This document shows, piece after piece, positions 1 through 10,171 of a stretch of DNA of 64,000 bases. Source of the stretch: Ignelater luminosus (taxonomy: Eukaryota; Arthropoda; Insecta; Coleoptera; Elateridae). The translations under genes were made by a program, and so were the position numbers. The stretch covers positions 1 through 64,000 of the forward strand of contig VTPC01003570.1 of NCBI GenBank assembly GCA_011009095.1, written 5' to 3'. Under the pieces are notes generated by a model, which saw only the letters and a list, made by a program, of their open reading frames with translations, made no database searches and was not told the origin of the DNA. Each line of letters starts with the position of its first letter. Position 1 is the stretch's first letter.

Positions 1-439
1 ATATAAGCAGAAGCAGCTTTTCTAGGTTTTCTGTGTTTCCACATCTAATCTTCTCACAAGCATTGGGTTATTAAAGAATTTATAAGCAAATAAGCATGAT
101 AAGGAATCTGCACAGTCAAGCTAGCTTTTGCAGAATAACTTTTTTTTTCTAGATGGCCGAAGCCTTCAAATTGCATTCAGGTCTACTAAATCATACACTT
201 TTTTCTTTCTAATGAAGCAAGAGGAAATGTAGTATAAAATAAACATTACAATCTACTTCAATATAAGCATTCATTTAGTTGAGTTTATGTTAGGTTCAAG
301 CTTGGTAAGTATTCTGTTAAAAGTTTCCTGTTCTTTCGACTCGCCTAAACCATACATCAGTTAGTTGTGGTGGATGACTCGTGCGGAAACCTTTAAGGTC
401 TTAGTCAACATTAGATGAAGGAAAAACAAGATCTATTTT

Positions 440-1094
440 TAAGTTTTAGTTCCGGAAATTCAAGCAACGTCTTTGTGACAGTGTAAGAAGTATAGATTGT
501 ACCATTAAACCATTTAATGACGTTACTTTACATCTTTCGAATAAGTTTAATCTGTTAACAAGATTCTCGGAGATTAAAGAACAAGTGGCGTCTGTATCAA
601 TAGGGCAATTCGTTTTTGATTTAGAATTACAACAAGCATCGTTTTTAAGAGTTCATCATTTACAAGGGATTTAAAGGGTCAAGTGTACCGGTTATACTTT
701 CCCTTATTCGATTTTGTTTTTCCTATTTTGACGCCGAAGAAAATTTTGGATAGAATGTCCGGATTTCTTACAACATTTGCAAATCAACGTAAGAGGCGTA
801 GTTGTTGACATCTTACATTCTTTGTATTTATTGTAATATTTTGACTATTTTCTTGATTAACTTCAGCTTCATCTTCTTTACCTGAATTTACGTGAATCTG
901 TGTCTGCTCTCCAACCAAAACGGCATCTTCAAACTCGCTTACTGCATTCTGAAAGTCCATGTCGTTAATTCCCATTTCTTCCTCATCATCTAAGTCTGAT
1001 CCACCATCGTCTAAACCATCCATACCGCCAAAGTCTTTATTTCTATGTGTTCAGCATACCATTCTAATTCTGCTTCTGTAAGTGGCTCGCTCAT
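440..1094 (-). pseudogene. Ty3/gypsy gag nucleocapsid-protease fragment
   Basis: Minus-strand reading from an ATG at 1094 gives a short acidic gag-like stretch (a run of D/E residues near 960-1020), then a zinc-knuckle-like segment at about 730-780 (C-x2-C-x4-H, last Cys replaced by Phe). After a stop and a frame change comes a retropepsin-like signature, IDTDATCSLISENL (about 560-610), where the catalytic DTG has become DTD. The order acidic gag, CCHC knuckle, protease is that of Ty3/gypsy retroelements. A stop near 697 and a frame change before the protease part show it is dead. No RT or LTR was found next to it, so it is a fragment. Assignment to Ty3/gypsy rather than another LTR group is inference. 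Confidence 0.5.
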
Positions 1095-1419
1095 AGAGGC
1101 TATCTAAATTATGATTACTTTTGAAGTGGTAGAATACCGCTGGGTATCAGATCTGATACGTCGACGTTGCAGCTAATTATTCACTATAAAATGAATAGTA
1201 AATCAAATCAATAAACTCAGCGTAACTAAGAAACCGTATAGTTACAGTTTTATTGTATTGCTAAATACAATACGAATAGAGGGCGCTGGCAACTAACTTT
1301 ACAGCGTTAAGATCGCGCAACGAAATTGTTTTCTTCATTTTAGTGTCGGACTCTAACATCACAGAACAGCTACCACATGTTACACATTTTCCAAGGCACT
1401 TTGCCACAAACCCTGATAC

Positions 1420-2500
1420 ACATTAGATATAAGTCACAATATCAGATGTATATGTGGTCAGATGCCATTTCTGAGCAGACATGTGATCATGATCGTTTAG
1501 CTTCGGAGTCATACGCACAAAATCTTCAGAATCTAAAAGATCATCACCACTATTGTTGTGGGTTAAGTTATTGTTAGAACAACATAATATAGATGTATTA
1601 TCTAAAGCTACTGCATTCCCTGAATCAGCATCTTTAATCTCAGTATGTAACGATAATGTTTTATAAACTGCTTCAAATTGCCGGCAGGTAGTGTTATTAT
1701 TTGAACCAAACCTACTTGTGATCACTAAGAAATCTTTCCAGGTGATCCTGCGATATCATGTATGTTGAAATGTATCTTAGAAAGGGTACATCTGTTTAAA
1801 TATATTTTTGATACATACCGAGTAAGCTATCTATACATATCAGAAAGCCTAGAAAGCCTGTTTTCCTATTTGTTTGAAATACAAGAACTCCATTTAATTT
1901 GATTCCTTGAATATATTCTTTACAAATTAGTAAATATGTATGTCTTATCATTATAATTTTTTTCACATACTGGCTTTCTGTATTTGGCTTTGGAAGCCCA
2001 GTTTCTTGTATTAAGAATACCAAACAAATTGTTCATCACCTTACAGAACCTAGCTGTAGCACTTGCATCTTCACCTCTTTTTGCTGCAAATTCTCACAAT
2101 AATGCATCAGCAACACTATTGATGAATTTTTGTGCTGCAATCTTCATCTTCTCCTTTTCCCACTATAAATGCCTGTTTCGCAATTTCGTGGCACTATGCA
2201 ACGTTCTGCATCAGCCAATTTCCCTTTATTGGCGTGTTAGTTTGATCATATGACATGGATCAAGATAGAAAAACACTGAATCACCAGTGGGAGGATGGGA
2301 AATTCTGTTTTTAAATTAGTAGGATCTTCTAGTTGTGTTTCTAAAATGGATGCCATGCTTAAATTAGTTGCAGTTCCATCAAACGTACACGAAGTTACAA
2401 TTACATCTGCTTTAGAAACAAACTCTAAGCATTTTTTACTAAATTGGCTTTTTCAGAGCTATTTAAGCCACACAGGGAAAATGATTAGGTTTTATTACAA
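1420..2500 (-). pseudogene. P element/THAP9-like transposase relic, copy 1
   Basis: Reading 2500 down to 1420 on the minus strand in shifting frames recovers, in family order: CTFDGTATNLSMASILE (about 2345-2395), DPCHMIKLTR (about 2235-2260, the conserved HMxKL-type motif), KMKIAAQKFINSVADALL (about 2100-2155), KTGFLGFLICIDSLLGMY (about 1805-1870) and a block containing FEAVYKTLSLHTEI then ALDNTSILC (about 1590-1700). These are core and C-terminal landmarks of the P element/THAP9 transposase superfamily (RNase H-like with an inserted GTP-binding domain). Several frameshifts and stops make it non-coding. No THAP zinc finger was found upstream because a piggyBac relic starts at about 2555. Confidence 0.72.
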
Positions 2501-2554
2501 TTTAAATTAATTTAATTAATTTTAAAAATCTTTACCACATTTAGAATTCGACCT

Positions 2555-3831
2555 ACGTACCCTTATCTCGCGTAAGGTGCAAGTTGACAGTTGGTAAAGC
2601 GACAATACCGTTGTTTCCTCTTATGGATATATGACGTTTTTCAAGAAGCCAGTCATGTTGATCAACTCCACCTATAAATCTATTGTATCTGTTGACCACT
2701 GTAGGCTGTGGATTGGTGTCTTGGTTTTTTCTTTTTTGTTGCATCTTTGAACTGAAACCATCGGTTCAATAGTATCATAATTTGTGGCATAGTGACACAT
2801 TTGTTGTCTTTCCATCTCACTAAAACTACTGCATTGTCTTCATGAAATGCATAATCGTGCGATCCTCGATTACGTTTGTCTATTTCTTATACAGATAATA
2901 GTGCATTTAAAATTCTATTATTCCGCAATGTAACCGTTGTCCGGTATCCTTTTTTCCTCAAATCCACCAACAACTTCACATTTTATAAAAATATTGTCAA
3001 AAAATGTCGGGTGAGGATTTGGATTGGTTACGACTGACAACATATTCTTGTGCGTTCTAAGAGGATCTATTGGTTGATTATCATTGGTTTCTTTTCCACA
3101 ATATAAACTAAACTTGTAACAATAACCATTGTTTCTGCATATTACCCTTAGTCTAGATCCGAATCTAATTGGCTTAGAACGGATCAAGTGTTTTAGTGAA
3201 TGGTTTCCATAATAGCGAACAATCGTTTTGTCTATAGATAAGTACTCGTGGAAAACTTTTTGCTTTTAAAAATTCCTATTTACCAGCTCGACCAAAGGTC
3301 GAACTTTGAAAGATTTGTCTTTGTTATTATTTTGTGCTTGAGAATTATCTTGAACATGAAATGCAGATTTAAGTTCTAAATACGTATTGCGGCTCATCGC
3401 ATTTCTTACTAAAAATATTCCCAAATTTTCGTTTTCGGACTAATAGTCCCGTTTACTCGGTAAAGTGTAGGACCCCGCAAAAATTAGAAACCCAATAAAG
3501 GTTTTAATTTCATCGCTGGTTGTTGAAAAAGTTTGCTTATTTTGCGGAACGTGTTGTTTCTATTACAATCAAGTCATACACCTAGTCGTTGGAAAGTCGT
3601 TCAAAATACACTAAAGGACTTTTTCCTTTTACAGTTCGTTTGTAGCTTGGCCGATTTTCTTTTTCTTTTTTTATCACCAGCAGATGGGGATGCCTCTGGT
3701 TGTTCGACTTCTATTTCTTCGTCTGTCAGATTGTCCACTTTCGGTGGAATCAGAGCTATGTCAGATTGAATTTCATTCGTAAAACAGTAATATAGAGTTT
3801 CTTTCAAGGTTGTAAAAGGCTTTCTGCTCAT
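2555..3831 (-). pseudogene. piggyBac-like transposase, broken copy A
   Basis: The likely start is the Met at 3831 (MSRKPFTTLKETLYY), followed by the usual acidic patch (LTDEEIEVEQ) and then by segments in piggyBac order: KTFIGFLIFAGSYTLP (about 3450-3500), AMSRN (3390), EYLSIDKTIVRYYGNHS (3200-3250, first catalytic Asp), LIRSKPIRFGSRLRV (3140-3187), NNGYCYKFSLYCGKE, FFDNIF (about 2990, second Asp) and YNRFIGGVDQHDWLLEK (2630-2700, third Asp). All three catalytic Asp positions are visible, but frameshifts near 3560 and 3250 and stops at about 2900 break the frame. The C-terminal Cys-rich domain is missing. Piggy-type TTAA sites and TIRs were not identified. Confidence 0.8.
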
Positions 3832-4065
3832 ATTGAAGTACTTAAAGCAATACAAATACTTTAGTTTAGAAGAGCTTTTGTTCTTTGTTCCCTGATCTGG
3901 ATTTATTTTCAAGACAATATCTAAATCATTTGACAGGTGCTGGCAGCTCCTTTTAGATATTGCAGATTAAAATTATGAAGCAAACATAACTTGCAATGCT
4001 TCTTTTAAATCTCCTTTAAAGATTTCTGTTCTTTCAAATACAGTGATGTATTGTTTTTCGTTATC

Positions 4066-4168
4066 TTTACAAATTAATTTATTCACAACAAGATATAGTA
4101 GGTACCATTCTAAAGGCCAACAATATGTGGGCAGTTGATATCTGATGATGTAATATCTACCACATTCT
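4066..4168 (+). repeat. Direct repeat unit 1 (103 bp)
   Basis: This stretch is nearly identical to 4773-4875, in the same orientation and 707 bp away. Only a few substitutions separate the two. On the minus strand both encode the peptide YYIIRYQLPTYCWP. It is a local duplication within the zinc-finger element relic. Confidence 0.9.
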
Positions 4169-4772
4169 AAAAACAATAATTTTGCAATGCAACCTCTCGT
4201 TACTGATACACACACAAACACACACCCACGGAAGCACTAGGCACTTCCCCACAAAATGGGAAAATAAAAAAAAATAAACGGTTAGAGACCGTAAAATGAA
4301 CAATGATCAGCACACCAGTCTGTCACAAAGCGAGTTCTTAAACTGACCCCCGTCTAAATTCGAAAAGTTCATCTGCCGGCAAAATGCAAAATCTACAACC
4401 AATAGCCATTCAGACAAAATCTAAAAGTGAGTCGGCTGATCTCATATGCCAATTAGAGAACATCAGAGGAATATATGTCAACTGCTGATTGGTCCATAAA
4501 ATACAAAAGATCCTATCAGTACTAGGGTTGACGGAGGATAGGGATGATAATAGTGAAGCACCTTCGAGAGGGAAAGCCATAGGGCTGTGAGTTCTGGAAG
4601 ATAGGGATGGAGAGGTTAAGGGGGCGTCGTGGTGTTGGGAAATATCGTCTGTGTGTGGATTAGGAGATCGAGATGTGTCTTCTACTATGACCGAAAGTGC
4701 ATCTGTTGGTGAGCTCGAGGAGTCCAAGACGTCACCGTTTTCCGAAGAGGACGTGGAGAGGCGTTTACGGCG

Positions 4773-4875
4773 TTTACAAATTAATTTATTCACAACAAGA
4801 TATAATGGGCACCATTCTGAAGGCCAACAATATGTGGGCAGTTGATATCTGATGATGTAATATCCAACACATTCT
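4773..4875 (+). repeat. Direct repeat unit 2 (103 bp)
   Basis: Second copy of the 4066-4168 unit, same orientation. This one sits inside the open reading frame of the zinc-finger relic and abuts the perfect inverted repeat that begins at 4874. It may be the donor copy, since it has coding context on both sides. Confidence 0.9.
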
Positions 4876-4921
4876 TGGATCTGCGAGTGTTGGATTTGGA
4901 CCCAACACTCGCAGATCCAAG
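4874..4921. repeat. Perfect 20-bp inverted repeat with 8-nt loop
   Basis: Left arm cttggatctgcgagtgttgg (4874-4893) is the exact reverse complement of 4902-4921, with an 8-nt spacer. It overlaps the last two bases of the second direct-repeat unit. A perfect 20-bp palindrome in otherwise decayed sequence is unusual and would form a strong hairpin in RNA or single-stranded DNA. Confidence 0.95.
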
Positions 4922-5639
4922 TAAAGTGTCGTTTGTAGAGCGTAGCACTTCTGATTTCTTTTTCGTCAGATGGTGGTTTGCGAGGGCCTTTTTGGAAGGG
5001 AAGCTCATGGGGCATGTGGTGCATTGCCACAAGAATTTTCTTTGGGAGAAGGGAGGTATGGTATTGGCGTCTTTGTACTGGCAGTCGTGTTTCAAGGGTC
5101 GGTTTCCTAAACTTAGTCGGCAGCTTCTGCATCTCGTATGTGTTGATTTTTACAACCTGTGTTTGTTTCAAGTGTCTTATCACGAACTGGTTCATCGGAG
5201 TCCAAGTGGTTCTTCTGTAAAAGGTGCTGCAATTTAGAATGGGACATTGTAGTTGTGGGGGTATGGGATGGAAGATGGTTAAGATGTCGTTACGTAGTTG
5301 TAGGTCTCGGGTATTAGAATTAGTATTCTTAAGCACGGGTTGTGCAATTTAAAGTGTGGGACTGGACAACTGGGTGGCCGGTACATCATTGTGGGGCTCG
5401 TGTACAGAAATTATTTTGTCAAGGTCGTTTTTTGGGAATTTTTCATTGTTAGATTTAGGGGTAGTCTGTAGTAAATTAAGGGGCGTAGGATCACACAATA
5501 AACCTTCAAGCACTGCCTCCTGTATTTCGGCCTCGTATGTGCAAATGAATGTGCTGGACTCGCATTACCTGTCGACTGCCTTGTTATACTTCATGATGTA
5601 TTAAAGCAGTTGCTATTATTCTGCACTCCGTTGGGGCAT

Positions 5640-6790
5640 CGCTAGTTTGTGTGAAGGGTTCGCATTCTTGTGACGCCGGAATGTCTTGCATGTTTTAAAA
5701 TTTTGAGTCTTTAAGCTTTCTATGCCTTTAAACTGCGGCTGGTGTCAGCTCCAGGTAGGAACCCTTGCAGTATGACGGCGAGATTCTATTGTGTTCTGAG
5801 GGAAAAGTTGCCGTTTGTCGTTGCTTTACGTTTATCATCCGGTGTGGCGACTGCAGCAGGTATATCGGAATGCAAAAACTCTTCGGTCTCCTACACAATC
5901 ATGGGTGTACAGTAGAACTATGTAGATACCTTGTTTGATTTGAATTATTGTTAGAGGTTTTGACTTATTATTTGGAAACGCTCTTTGATAGGGGTATGTA
6001 GTTTCCAGCATTTTAATCGTTTCGATGCTCAAACTATTGAGATCAACGAATTTCATTTTTCTTGGATTTCCACCAATTGACGGTTGCCAATTAAAACAAC
6101 CTCTTTCCTATTAGCACCCTTTTTTGTCTTTTGGAGATACAGTTGGTTCAATATGTTCTTCAGTAGATCTTTTATGGAACCTGCCGAGATACTTGTGCCT
6201 AGCAATTAGCTCTAAATGAACACTATCTGATCGCCACAGCTACCGGCGCCGTCACCGCTCCCGCGTTGGTATGCGCTAAAACATCTAAACAAACAAATTC
6301 TTAAAAAATCAATTGTGCTCTAATACAATCTGTATATTTGCTGTGATTCTGTTACATAGTGATTAAACAACTTCTTTAAAGTGAATATTAATAGAAATTC
6401 AATAAAATTTCGATACGTTAGCCTAGGAAATAATGAAACAGAATGCAGGGAATATACGTATCGTCGGCTTAATTGTAAAACCACGTAACTCCAAAACAGT
6501 AAGGTCTACAGGAGAAGCAAAAACTGTTTATTTTTTTAAGTTGTTAGAAACCCATGTTTCTTGGTACTAAATGTTTTATCTCGATAAGAACCAATTTCCC
6601 ATATTGATTTTATACTAAAAATTAGCGACAATTATGGAGTTACGAGGTTTTAGCAACTACAGCAAAATTTTTAACAAAAAATAGTACAGGGTACTAATTT
6701 TTTCAGAACTAAAAAGATTCTTTATTTTTACGAAAACTGTAAACGTACAAAATATAATATTGTAACTAGGAACAATTGTAATAACATTAA
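5640..6790. other. No supported gene; unassigned AT-rich sequence
   Basis: One 73-codon minus-strand frame (5835-6056) was examined and not recognised. The rest holds only short frames and A/T runs. It may be decayed tail of the family S relic that ends near 6795, but no motif supports that. Confidence 0.5.
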
Positions 6791-6794
6791 ATAT

Positions 6795-7820
6795 TAATTA
6801 GTGTGATATGGTATGTTGTAGTAGTTTATAACAAATAGTACCGTCTGGTTGATACTGTAACGTTCTAATGTCGGTCACAACTACGTCGCCGACACCTCTT
6901 TCAGACCGGATAGACTTGTATAACTTAATACTCTTAAAATGTTTGAAAAATTGATTATTTGAATAGTATTATTCTGTCTAAGGTTCGGATTGCGACGCGC
7001 ATTCCTACAAACGTTTGTATAATCAGCGCTAACGTTGATATTTGTGTCTCTTAGCTGATGTTCGATGGTGAAATATATAGAATCACCCTCCATCTGCGGG
7101 TGGTCTTTTTCCAAATACTTTTGAACTATAGTGACGTTATTCAAAACTGCAATATTTAAGAGTGCATTAGACAGTATAGCATTTCTGTTTTGGTATGTAC
7201 AACCATCACTATAGAATATAATCTTATTATTGTCGTCGTCCACTGGTAGTAGCTTTAAGATGAAATTCGTTATTGTAGAAGAATATGTTTGGGACATGAG
7301 AGTCCCTTCAGTCTCATTCTACAACTAAGAGATGCCATCTGTTAATTGTAAATTATACACTGTGAAATCGTGTACTGCCAACTTGGTTTTAAAATATAAG
7401 CTAGACACATTGAATTTAGGAGAAAGGAGAACGGATTGAAAGTCCATTGTCAATACATATTTTTCATTCTTTTTGTCCGAGTCTTTTTCAGTTCTCGCTA
7501 CTTGCTTCTTTTATTGGTGATTTAAATATTGCTCTTCATTCAAATTTCTAGTTCGGTAAGCTATACAGGTATCGCATTCATCCTTTTTTGAGCAGAACAA
7601 ATTCAAATTATTTTGGTCAAAAATGTGGCAGGTGGCAAAAGTTTTTCATTCTTTGGCTTGCATCATTCAGTTGCATAGAAATTACACAACTGACTTTTAT
7701 TTCCACATAGGTTCTGCATAAAGCTTCTGTGAAATGGCTTTGCAGTAACGCGTTTCCATTTTCGGTAATTCGGAAAAAGAGTTACGCAATGATTCGATCC
7801 GTTTCGCGAACAGGTTCTGC
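6795..7820 (-). pseudogene. Family S protein relic, copy 1 (D-x-C-x2-QN-x-N core)
   Basis: Minus-strand pieces, in order: EPMWKSK (about 7690-7720); LFCSKKDECDTCIAYRTR (7555-7610), a Cys-bearing block; KLAVHDFTVYNLQ (about 7340-7390); a 138-codon open frame from 7297 with IIFYSDGCTYQNRNAILS then QKYLEKDHPQMEGDS; and near the end DVVVTDIRTLQYQPDGTI (about 6840-6890). I recognise this as a protein repeated many times in insect genomes and usually annotated only as uncharacterised (possibly what databases call DUF7869; unverified). The D-x-C...QN and ME-x-D patterns suggest an RNase H/DDE-like fold, but the catalytic role is inference. Stops at about 7320-7330 and 7510 and frame changes make it a pseudogene. 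Related copies lie at 11.85-13.15, 41.40-41.90 and 48.89-49.86 kb. Confidence 0.65.
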
Positions 7821-7835
7821 CGTTATTGGAATTCT

Positions 7836-9323
7836 TTATTTGAATATTCTTGTGGCAAATTCTACGCTTTCCACATTTATACTATTTACTACCTGAATAT
7901 TTATTTGTTTTTGGATTCCAATTTTTCTGTTATCTTGAGGTTGCACATTGTCTTCACTAAAGTTTTCTTCATCATCATCATTATCTACTTCATCACCTTG
8001 CATTATTGTGAAATTATGCCAGAAACGTGTAGCTGTGATTATTTCTGTGCCAAAGTGTGGTTGAACAATGTCGAGGTATTTTAACTTTCTAAAGTTTCCT
8101 TTCAGCCTTCCAAATGCTCGTTCAATTACTGACCTTATTGAAGATAATTTTGTCTTGTAACGGGTTTCATCTTCATTTAAATGGCCATTGTCTCTGAAAA
8201 ACGTTAATAAATTCCTCATAATGAGATAAGCTGAATCCCCTAATATGTGGTAATCTTGAGGCATCAAGTTGTTATCGTTATGTATTAATTGTCTGTATAT
8301 AGGACGGGTCCGCAAAACACGTGCATCATATACTCTTCCTGGCATCCCAAATAAATATCAATTTGTTTGTGACTACAACAAATCCTTATAATTACATAAA
8401 CAAATAGTTGTTATACTAGTTTAAACATGGTATGGCTATGTACCTTGTAAAATAATAGAATGAATTTGCTTTTGATTATAATAGTCATTTCCATTGTTAT
8501 TCGGTTGCTTGATTGCGATATGACATCCATCAATGGCACCCACACTCCGGAAAAACCACATGACCTTTCATGAAATATCTACAAAGCAAAAACGTTTAAA
8601 AGTAAAATAAACCAGTCTTATAATATAAAATGTTACCCTGATAGCTTCATTACGATGGTCTGATCATATTATATACTGGTTCATCAGAGCCACCAGTAAA
8701 CCTATAATTCCGCTCAAAACTTCATGAACAGTACTTGGAGCAAAACCAAATCGATCTCCCGCAGCCCGAAAGGATTCAAGCTTTGCTAACACCCAAATGG
8801 TGAACATTACTTCTTTTTCTAGAGGAATTCTTCTTTGACGAGCTATTCCATTATTTCCAATGAGGTTAACCAATATATGCAAAGATACTGTAGCATACTA
8901 TTTTTGCTATTGCATGCACTTTTATTCCTCAAAACGTTTCTAGACATTCTGAAATGTATGATAAAAGATCTTCCATATACAGCGGAATGGTTTCTTCATA
9001 ATAGCTAGAGTTTCCCGGTTTATTTTAAAATTTCAAATTATTGATAACACAAAAAATACGTAAAAGTGTTTTCACATAAATTTGATAGCGCTTTCCGTCA
9101 TCTTTTTCTCTTCTTCTACCAATATCTATAACTTAAAATATCAACTAAAAGCACCAAATTTAAATTGAAAATTGATCCTTGCACTCTGTAACCTGTTCCT
9201 TTCCCTTACATCGTTATTGGTAATATGTAATGGCTCTGCCAAATCGATGACTACCTGTCCAATTACTGGATTTATAAGATCCGCTTGAGGAATCGCCTCA
9301 ATGGTAATAGCGTGTATATCCAT
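7836..9323 (-). pseudogene. PIF/Harbinger (HARBI1-like) transposase, nearly complete
   Basis: Four exon-like blocks in order on the minus strand: MDIHAITIEAI... (9323-9141); a HARBI1 N-terminal block with IARQRRIPLEKEVMFTIW and GFAPSTVHEVLSGI (8882-8664); VGAIDGCHIAIKQPNNNGN (about 8470-8535, first catalytic Asp); and the C-terminal block 8345-7836 with PGRVYDARVLR, ILGDSAY (second Asp) and SVIERAFGRLKGNFRKLKYL (catalytic Glu). The DDE triad is therefore complete. Gaps between blocks have plausible introns (donor caag|gtacat near 8448). A missing base near 8340, at the GGGATG preceding MPGRV, shifts the frame, and other stops lie upstream, so it is probably inactive. The MYB/MADF partner usual for Harbinger was not found here. 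Confidence 0.82.
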
Positions 9324-10169
9324 GTCCTAATTACACTATGACAACTAACCTAAGGCAGTTATACAAAAGTCACAACAAAAATAAAACCGATAACATAACC
9401 TATTCGGCAAACAAAAACAACTAATTTTAGCTGTTTCCGCCACTAAACTCGACAGTTCTCGCGAATGTAGCGTTCTTTAAAATTGCTACAAAATATGGCC
9501 GATTGCTCCTAACGTACCGATGAAGTAGCGCTGCATTCGTAAGACAAATCGGTAACCGTTCTGCAACTGTTGAGTCTTACGAATGCGACCATTTTGTAAC
9601 ATGGCATGAAGGAATAGGATGTCTTGACGGAAAATATAACAACCTCGGTTCGAAATATTTTTTTTCATAACTTAAGAACTTAAAATGCAAAAATCAACAC
9701 CATCAATGGGTATGAAGGCAAAGCTATAACTAATAACTGTTATCAAGTGTTTGCTTTTGTGCGGCCAAACGGTTCCTTTGTATTCAAGTTGCCTGTTAGT
9801 CTTAAGAATCTGCAGGTGGTTAAAAGTGTGATATGTCATTTTAAAGCGTAAAGAGCAAGGATGTTTTTAAAAATGTTTGAACATAATTACGCATTGGATT
9901 TTTCTCATTTATAGCTTTATGAAGTAAAAGTTAAATTTTAGAGTAATATTTTTTTTAACTTTCTTGGGGTCTAATTTGTTTAATCATTTGTAGTAGTGAG
10001 TGAAAATGACTAAAATTGATAGAGCAGCTATGAAAAATTATAAAATTACCTTCAAATTAAAAGTCTCCAATATTGTGGTGTTCACATTTAAATGGGGAAA
10101 TAGGTTAAACTCGGTGAGATTATGAAAAACGACAATATCTCAAAAACCGTGACACTTTGTAGAATAGTA
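9324..10169. other. No recognisable gene
   Basis: Contains one 60-codon frame of no known family and a 13-bp perfect inverted repeat at 9533-9545/9574-9586 (gcattcgtaagac and its complement). Otherwise only AT-rich sequence up to the mariner insertion. Confidence 0.5.
9533..9586. repeat. 13-bp perfect inverted repeat, 28-nt spacer
   Basis: gcattcgtaagac at 9533-9545 is reverse-complemented exactly at 9574-9586. It lies between the Harbinger relic and the first mariner and could be the centre or end of a small non-autonomous element, but no flanking duplication was seen. Confidence 0.7.
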
Positions 10170-10171
10170 TA

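Larger units (their letters stand above)
4410..5600 (-). pseudogene. Zinc-finger N-terminal ORF, R2/NeSL-type LINE-like
   Basis: The longest open frame runs 5336 to 4410 (308 codons), but the motif-bearing reading switches frame. From high to low coordinates one sees a CPILNC pattern with a downstream RHLKQT (first finger-like unit, 5160-5240), C-x2-C then LKHDC (about 5085-5140), and WQCTTCPMSFPSKKALANH (about 4975-5030), a C2H2 finger. A Ser/Pro-rich tail follows. Arrays of C-x2-C...H fingers followed by a low-complexity linker resemble the N-terminus of restriction-endonuclease-type LINEs (R2/NeSL group). No reverse transcriptase lies downstream, so the element is truncated or scrambled and the family call is tentative. 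A host zinc-finger gene fragment is the main alternative. Confidence 0.4.

Noticed and set aside
784..1023. Acidic 79-codon frame considered as a separate small gene or piggyBac N-terminus
   Set aside because: A zinc knuckle and protease motif downstream fit a gypsy gag better.
1984..2253. 89-codon hydrophobic plus-strand frame that resembles a membrane protein
   Set aside because: The complementary strand encodes P/THAP9-like motifs; hydrophobicity comes from AT-rich complement.
4200..4235. acac-rich microsatellite
   Set aside because: Short and ordinary; not informative.
4842..5237. 131-codon plus-strand open frame
   Set aside because: Lies opposite the zinc-finger relic, whose motifs read on the minus strand.
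5835..6056. Possible family S C-terminus
   Set aside because: No alignment of motifs could be made with the other copies.
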